Assembly: GCA_903839855.1 (NCBI GenBank)
Contig: CAIMEB010000053.1
Span: 1-32,464 of the forward strand
Source: an uncultured Methylococcaceae bacterium
Lineage (GTDB): Bacteria > Pseudomonadota > Gammaproteobacteria > Methylococcales > Methylomonadaceae
Direction of reading: 5' to 3'
DNA length: 32,464 bases
The notes below the pieces were generated by a model. That model did not search any database. It was not told where the DNA came from and saw only the letters and a list, made by a program, of their open reading frames with translations. This document shows positions 28,219 through 32,464 of this stretch, in pieces. Numbering within the stretch: the first letter of the stretch is position 1; every line of letters starts with the position of its first letter. A program made the translations under genes and the position numbers.

Positions 28219-29220
28219 ATGTACGTTTTAGGCATAGAAACATCCTGCGATGAAACTGGGGTCGCCATTTATCATGTAAATAAAGGCTTAGTTGCACATA
28301 ATTTATACAGCCAGATCGACATGCACAGCGAATATGGCGGCGTAGTACCTGAACTGGCCTCCCGTGACCATATTCGTAAATTAGTTCCTCTTATCAAACA
28401 AACGTTACTGGACAGCCACCTCACTAGCACCGATATTAACGGTATCGCTTACACGGCAGGTCCCGGACTTATGGGCGCTTTATTAGTGGGAGCAGCCACC
28501 GCCCAAAGTCTGGCATGGACCTGGCAAATCCCAGCTATTGCGGTACATCACATGGAAGGTCATTTACTTGCGCCCATGCTTGAACAAAATCCCCCCGAAT
28601 TTCCTTTTATCGCCTTATTAATCTCGGGCGGTCACACCCAAATCGTCAAAGTTGAAAACATCGGTCACTATGAATTATTAGGTCAGTCGCTGGATGACGC
28701 TGCGGGCGAGGCTTTTGATAAAACTGCAAAGATGCTTGATTTAGGCTATCCAGGAGGCCCTAAATTATCCGCACTGGCTGAGCAAGGCACGCCGTTAATC
28801 AAGTTTCCACGCCCAATGACCGACCGGCCCGGCCTGGATTTTAGCTTTAGTGGATTAAAAACATTCGCACTGAACACCATTAATACGTCTGAAAAAACCA
28901 TTCAAGATAAAGCGAATATTGCCGCTTCTTTTCAAGAGGCCGTTGCTGACACTTTGAGTATTAAATGCAAACGGGCATTGCACCAAACGGGCTTAAAAAG
29001 ACTGGTCGTTGCTGGTGGCGTCAGCGCTAATAAAAAAATTCGTGCCTCTTTAACCGAAATGGCAATCAAGGAACGCGCGCAAATCTATTTCCCTCGCTTA
29101 GAATTTTGCACTGATAACGGAGCCATGATTGCCTATGCTGGATGCCAACATTTACTGACTGGAAATCAGCAAAGCTTAGAGATTTTTGCCCGTCCACGTT
29201 GGCCCATGAATGAACTATAA
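28219..29220 (+). CDS. tsaD: tRNA N6-threonylcarbamoyladenosine transferase subunit TsaD
   Basis: The 333-residue ASKHA-fold protein transfers threonylcarbamoyl to A37 of ANN-decoding tRNAs, together with TsaB, TsaC and TsaE. The start [18 protein letters not shown] is the family signature, the metal-binding H111 and H115 lie in [11 protein letters not shown], and [10 protein letters not shown] and the final [12 protein letters not shown] complete the ATP/metal site. E. coli TsaD is 337 residues. It is divergent from rpsU as in E. coli. There is no clear ribosome site before the ATG, and the leader is short. Confidence 0.97.
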   Translation: MYVLGIETSCDETGVAIYHVNKGLVAHNLYSQIDMHSEYGGVVPELASRDHIRKLVPLIKQTLLDSHLTSTDINGIAYTAGPGLMGALLVGAATAQSLAWTWQIPAIAVHHMEGHLLAPMLEQNPPEFPFIALLISGGHTQIVKVENIGHYELLGQSLDDAAGEAFDKTAKMLDLGYPGGPKLSALAEQGTPLIKFPRPMTDRPGLDFSFSGLKTFALNTINTSEKTIQDKANIAASFQEAVADTLSIKCKRALHQTGLKRLVVAGGVSANKKIRASLTEMAIKERAQIYFPRLEFCTDNGAMIAYAGCQHLLTGNQQSLEIFARPRWPMNEL

Positions 29221-29364
29221 AGGTGATTACATCTACGGTCATTGGAAAACAAAAACGCAAGAGCCTTTCTATTCATTTATTGAACACACCAAGAAACGAG
29301 CCATATTCAACTCTATGATAGTTTTATATTTACGATAGCAGTATTATCATCAGATGCCCATTTG

Positions 29365-29400
29365 AGGCTGTTAAGGGAAGTGGGCGGACAGCCTATTTTT
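29365..29400 (+). terminator. Probable terminator of tsaD
   Basis: aggctgt (29365-29371) pairs with acagcct (29388-29394), followed by attttt. The 16-base loop is long and the hairpin is 145 bases behind the tsaD stop, so it is a fair but not strong intrinsic terminator. rseC ends on the opposite strand just beyond. Confidence 0.5.
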
Positions 29401-29426
29401 AACATTTATCTGGCAATAACTGCCTG

Positions 29427-29864
29427 TTAACACCGTCTTAGCACCACAGGTCGCGCATAGTAGTTAAGTATCAACAGACTCTGTGCTTTCTTAATTAACC
29501 ACAAAGAAAGTAAAAAGCTCAATAACCCACTGCTGGCAATCCACAATTCCAGATTTGGCGTCTCGGTAGATAACAATCCATTGGCTATTCCAGCCCCAAA
29601 AAAAAGGAATATCAAGGGCACAAAATATAAAAGCAAAGAAGCACGCAGTAATAAAACCTCATCAATGGCTACAACAACCTCATCCCCTACTTTTAATTGC
29701 ATATCGCAATCAACAGGGACTTGCTTTTTCTTGATGACACCAGCAAGCGCGTTAGTCGTACATGAAGCTTTTTGCTGGCAGCCGCCACACGCACTATTTT
29801 GACCACTGGTAACCCAGACCTGCTGATGTTCTATTTTTACTACGACAGCAGCTTCTTCAATCAT
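29427..29864 (-). CDS. rseC: RseC/SoxR-reducing family membrane protein
   Basis: The 145-residue protein has an N-terminal segment with three cysteines, C26, C29 and C35 (ACGGCQQKASC), a CxxCx5C pattern found in RseC/RsxC-reducing family proteins. A beta-rich stretch (about 45-72) follows, then two membrane helices (about 76-97 and 106-128). RseC is part of the electron-transfer system that reduces SoxR in E. coli and is found in the rpoE operon there. The usual neighbours (rpoE, rseA, rseB) are not seen; instead a small Rieske protein lies 10 bases upstream, and two redox-type proteins are likely co-transcribed. Confidence 0.88.
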   Translation of the reverse strand: MIEEAAVVVKIEHQQVWVTSGQNSACGGCQQKASCTTNALAGVIKKKQVPVDCDMQLKVGDEVVVAIDEVLLLRASLLLYFVPLIFLFFGAGIANGLLSTETPNLELWIASSGLLSFLLSLWLIKKAQSLLILNYYARPVVLRRC

Positions 29865-29874
29865 GACAAACTCA

Positions 29875-30246
29875 TCAATCGTTAAGTGTTAGATGTTTCT
29901 CGGCAAAATAAAATACCCCATCAATTTCTTGCAAGCGAAGCGTTTGTAATCGTTGACCCAAACACACCGGACTTTGACATTCACCTGTTTTTGGATCAAA
30001 GACAAAACCGTGCATTGAACAACGCAAATATTTTCCAGTATCATCAAAAATCGCATCTTGCTCACAATTTAACGGCCTCTGCATGTGCATACAAATATTC
30101 ACATACGCATAGCCATTATTTTCGAAGAGAAAGATAATAGCTGATACCGACTGCTTTTTATAGTGAATAGCGCGTGTCAAAAAACTGACATTCTCAAGCT
30201 CTTCACGGGTACACGCTTTTTTTAGTTTTTCATTAACCATGACCAT
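29875..30246 (-). CDS. Small Rieske [2Fe-2S] protein
   Basis: This 123-residue protein has the two Rieske ligand boxes: C52-M-H54 and C76-S-M-H79 (CSMHGFVFDPKTGEC), the latter followed by a CxGP-like turn (SPVCLG). It has no signal peptide or transmembrane helix, so it is probably a cytoplasmic ferredoxin-type Rieske protein. The gap between boxes is 21 residues, slightly longer than the usual 15-17 of ferredoxin-type Rieske proteins, and the first box lacks the usual P-H pattern. It is upstream of rseC by 10 bases, suggesting an electron-transfer pair. Its partner oxidase or reductase is not in the window. Confidence 0.85.
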   Translation of the reverse strand: MVMVNEKLKKACTREELENVSFLTRAIHYKKQSVSAIIFLFENNGYAYVNICMHMQRPLNCEQDAIFDDTGKYLRCSMHGFVFDPKTGECQSPVCLGQRLQTLRLQEIDGVFYFAEKHLTLND

Positions 30247-30375
30247 TACTCAGACTCGCTTTATCCGACTGCTTGTTAAATAAGCAGCATTTATCCCCGA
30301 GAGCCATTATGAACGCTAAGAAAATGATTGTCTAGATTTTCACCTGACTGAGAAAACAATCCAATTTAACCCATC

Positions 30376-30942
30376 CTATTGCGTTGGCGGTGCGGGTGGT
30401 GTGCCTGCGGGTGGCGGTGGTATAGCAGTTGTAGGGGCTGTAGTGGCTCCTGAAGGTGGTGGTGGAATGGTTGATGGATGTACCACAAATGGGGAACTCG
30501 TTGCACCGGAGAACTGACCTGACACAGGCACCTGATGCCCTTTAGCATACATGCATTGAATATAGGCAGAATCATAACGCTGCTGACTAGCATAGATAGC
30601 GTTACTGGCCACACCTGTGCCCACTAAACTGCCTCCCACCAAACCGGTACCTGCACCTATTGCTGCACCAGTCCCACCGGCTATCGCTGCTCCTGCTGCA
30701 GCACCGACTGCTGTGCCAATTGCAGCGCTGGCAATCCCACTATTTACACCTGTCTGATTAGGCGTTGTGCCACCTACCTGCAAAAAAGCATATTGCTGGC
30801 AAACAACATCATCATTACGAAATCGCTCAAAAGTCAACCCTGCTCCTGGCAACACCATAACACTGGGTCCATTGGGTAAACTTGCACAACCCGTTGCGGC
30901 TAAAAGCGCAACAACTAAAACCATCATAAATGAACGTGACAT
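30376..30942 (-). CDS. Glycine-zipper lipoprotein
   Basis: The product of ATG 30942 has 188 residues. The signal peptide ends in LAATGC, a lipoprotein signal (C19), then LPNGPSVMVLPG. The middle has a glycine-zipper (ASAAIGTAVGAAAGAAIAGG, then GAGTGLVGG) that can pack two membrane-inserted helices, and the C-terminal third is proline-rich (IPPPPSGATT and PPPPAGTPPAPPTQ). Similar small outer-membrane lipoproteins exist in many gammaproteobacteria. The longer reading of this frame (start 31173) overlaps the next gene and is rejected; AAGGAG 6 bases before 30942 fixes the start. It lies 10 bases behind the glycine-rich gene, so the two are one unit. Confidence 0.82.
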   Translation of the reverse strand: MSRSFMMVLVVALLAATGCASLPNGPSVMVLPGAGLTFERFRNDDVVCQQYAFLQVGGTTPNQTGVNSGIASAAIGTAVGAAAGAAIAGGTGAAIGAGTGLVGGSLVGTGVASNAIYASQQRYDSAYIQCMYAKGHQVPVSGQFSGATSSPFVVHPSTIPPPPSGATTAPTTAIPPPPAGTPPAPPTQ

Positions 30943-30952
30943 AAGAAACTCC

Positions 30953-31384
30953 TTAACGTGGTACAGGGGGGGTAGGCTCAACCTGTTGCCAACCATTGGG
31001 GCAGACTTTGATATAAGGATAATAACCTTCAGGATTGCTGCAATGATACCAATAACCCGCAGGATATTGCTGAACGACAGGTGCTGGGGCAGCTTGTTGA
31101 ACATAAACGGGTGGAGCAACAGGAATCGTAATGACAGGCGGGTAGTTGTAATTGTAATAAGGATATGCCCCATAGTAATTTAGACCATAGCCTAAACCCA
31201 GACCGACACCACCATAATAAATTCCACGCCCATAACCCCATCCGCCGCCACCGTAATGACCACCACCGCCGAAGTGCCCGCCACCGCCAAAGCCGCCGTG
31301 CCCACCACCATGAGCCCAAGCAGTATTATTAGCCATCACTCCAATGAGAACGATAGCAAACCTCATCAATATATTCTTTTTCAT
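30953..31384 (-). CDS. Secreted glycine/histidine-rich protein
   Basis: The 143-residue product starts at ATG 31384 (GGAG lies just before; an upstream ATG at 31396 overlaps this ribosome site). A signal peptide ends at NNTAWA, then the mature part is HGGGHGGFGGGGHFGGGGHYG, a His/Gly-repeat that could bind metals. After that comes a tyrosine/glycine-rich stretch (YYGAYPYYNYNYPP), a proline/valine-rich linker and a C-terminal domain with two cysteines in WYHCSNPEGYYPYIKVCPNGW that could form a disulfide. The C-terminal motif recurs in exported gammaproteobacterial proteins of unknown function. It is the first gene of a two-gene envelope unit with the lipoprotein. Confidence 0.8.
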   Translation of the reverse strand: MKKNILMRFAIVLIGVMANNTAWAHGGGHGGFGGGGHFGGGGHYGGGGWGYGRGIYYGGVGLGLGYGLNYYGAYPYYNYNYPPVITIPVAPPVYVQQAAPAPVVQQYPAGYWYHCSNPEGYYPYIKVCPNGWQQVEPTPPVPR

Positions 31385-31579
31385 AGCGCTCTCCATACCG
31401 CGCGAGCGGCATTTATAAAAATTGACTTTAAACTATAAAAGCAATTTGTAGATCACAATTATCCAACGATTCAAATTCGATGGATGTGATAATATTCACT
31501 TGAAATGGTTCCACCAAAAAAGAAGAAATCAACCCGTTAACTGTTAATCTCAGGTTCAAAACAACCGGCTTTATACCCA

Positions 31580-31621
31580 ATAAAAACTCAAAACCATCTA
31601 ACTCAAAACAGACTTAGATGG
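31580..31621 (-). terminator. Intrinsic terminator of the pilin gene
   Basis: On the minus strand CCATCTAA (31621-31614) pairs with TTAGATGG (31601-31594) around a 12-base loop and is followed by TTTTGAGTTTTT. It lies about 50 bases behind the pilin stop and fits a single-gene, strongly expressed pilin unit. Confidence 0.7.
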
Positions 31622-31670
31622 CCGAAGTTGAAATAAACCGGACGATAACAACTAATCCGGATTTAAGGAA

Positions 31671-32165
31671 TTAAACTTTTGGCAAGTACTTACTGATATT
31701 TGCACCCGTTCCGGCCACTGTCCAAGCGGTTCCGGTATCTGGGCTACAGGTCGCAGTGTATACAATAGTATCATCCGCAGCCACACCGGAACCAATCGCT
31801 TTCAACACTATGGTTACCGTGCCAGACAAAACTGACGGCGTTCCTGCTACTGCCACCGTCGCTGCTCCCACAGCCGTCACCGATGTAGTGTACTTTCCAG
31901 TAATAGCGGTGGCAAGACCCAAATTTAATGTCGCGTTATCGATAGCAGAGGCGCTACCTAAAGTACCTTCACTACACGCCAAACTGATTGCTGTCATTGC
32001 AGGCGTTGCCAGGCTGACGGCTTCCGTTATCTTGGCCTTAATCGTGTAATCCTGATAAACAGGTACTGCGACGGCTGCCAAGATACCAATAATCGCAACC
32101 ACGATCATTAATTCAATTAACGTAAAACCTGGCATTAATTTTTTTGTAACTGATAAATTGTTCAT
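31671..32165 (-). CDS. pilA: Type IV major pilin (PilA-like)
   Basis: The 164-residue prepilin has a 13-residue leader ending in G and the PilD site [17 protein letters not shown]; the mature protein starts with F14 and has the glutamate E18 at position 5, needed for assembly and methylation. The long hydrophobic N-terminal helix (14-40) continues to [18 protein letters not shown]. Two cysteines, C64 and C140, should form the C-terminal disulfide loop. The head region is rich in Ala, Thr, Ser and Val, as in type IVa pilins. It is monocistronic in this window, with a terminator of its own. I could not find a sigma-54-type promoter (GG-N10-GC) in the leader. Confidence 0.93.
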   Translation of the reverse strand: MNNLSVTKKLMPGFTLIELMIVVAIIGILAAVAVPVYQDYTIKAKITEAVSLATPAMTAISLACSEGTLGSASAIDNATLNLGLATAITGKYTTSVTAVGAATVAVAGTPSVLSGTVTIVLKAIGSGVAADDTIVYTATCSPDTGTAWTVAGTGANISKYLPKV

Positions 32166-32464
32166 GAGTATATTCTCTTGGGTAAAAAATCAAATCACAA
32201 TAAATGGGGATACCGAGTTAATGTATACAGATAAATTATGATGCTGTTTTAGCTGAACATTGGAAACCCAAGTTATGACAATATGAAATATAATACTATT
32301 GGACAAACTTGGAAGAGTACTTATACCGGCATCCTTCATAGCAGCCTAAAAGTAGTTGACACTTTTGATGTCAATAAAAAATTAACAACAAGCTACCGTA
32401 GCCATTAAAAAACGGCCAGTGACTTTAAAGATAAACGGCTTAGCTGTTTCTTAAATTTAAGAAA
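32166..32464. other. Leader and upstream region of the pilin gene
   Basis: No gene is supported in these roughly 300 bases. On the minus strand the stretch must hold the pilin promoter and a long leader. Visible structure: a TTGACA/TGTCAA inverted repeat (32356-32361 and 32369-32374), and a perfect 18-base palindrome, tttcttaaatttaagaaa, at 32447-32464 that is cut by the window end. Both are candidate regulator sites; neither is assigned. Confidence 0.45.

Noticed and set aside
30943-31173. N-terminal extension of the glycine-zipper lipoprotein
   Set aside because: It overlaps the upstream glycine-rich gene and lacks a start with a ribosome site. The ATG at 30942 has AAGGAG and begins the lipoprotein signal peptide.
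31029-31319. Long arginine/tryptophan-rich frame on the minus strand
   Set aside because: It is a different frame of the glycine-rich gene; the low-complexity GG codons give open shadow frames.
32345-32374. TTGACA as the -35 box of the pilin promoter
   Set aside because: A suitable -10 (only TTTTAG) does not lie 17 bases downstream, and the leader would be about 180 bases.

Overview
The window is chromosomal DNA from a gammaproteobacterium, AT-leaning by eye. The divergent tsaD / rpsU-yqeY-dnaG-rpoD block, the rnr-rlmB pair, E. coli-like queG, cca and rnr proteins, a rseC-type gene and a class-type IV pilin all support this. The association of metK-ahcY-metF with a lone Rieske protein and glycine-rich envelope proteins made me think of Methylococcales (Methylobacter-like), but that placement is an impression; no methane-oxidation gene is present.

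Layout. Positions 1-380 hold debris: the first codons of an IS630-like transposase and a decayed XRE-type antitoxin. Positions 381-4750 (minus) form a run rnr-rlmB-ccmA-ccmB, joining RNA decay, rRNA methylation and the haem exporter ATPase/permease of cytochrome c maturation; no ccmC follows. Positions 4751-6145 are gene-poor, with a possible 43-residue membrane peptide, a DUF2914 membrane protein and two adjacent short tandem repeats. thiC (minus) follows under a clear TPP riboswitch, divergent from a DPM1-like glycosyltransferase. Positions 9094-11090 are an accessory patch: a VapBC-type toxin-antitoxin pair, a possible transposase remnant, a caspase-fold gene cut off before its catalytic cysteine, and, overlapping its stop, a fragment that looks like the tail of dsbB.

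Positions 11091-17116 carry a DUF5765-like membrane protein (+), queG, rhlE and a TauE/SafE permease (minus), then cca and yajQ (+). From 17106 to 28112 everything is on the minus strand: rpsU-yqeY-dnaG-rpoD-tRNA-Ile(CAU) (the macromolecular synthesis operon), a terminator, then metK-ahcY-metF (SAM formation, SAH hydrolysis and methyl-folate supply: most of the activated methyl cycle), then bioA-rsmE-CPBP protease. bioA uses SAM as amino donor and rsmE uses it as methyl donor, so this run is centred on SAM supply and use. tsaD is divergent from rpsU over a 106-bp shared promoter region.

Positions 29427-32165 (minus) contain rseC, a small Rieske protein, a two-gene envelope unit (secreted glycine/histidine-rich protein plus glycine-zipper lipoprotein) and a type IV pilin with its own terminator. 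Most of the window is core housekeeping. I see no CRISPR array, prophage or convincing new multi-gene system; the most unusual locus is the caspase/dsbB scar at 10226-10743, followed by the repeat cluster that overlaps the thiC stop codon.
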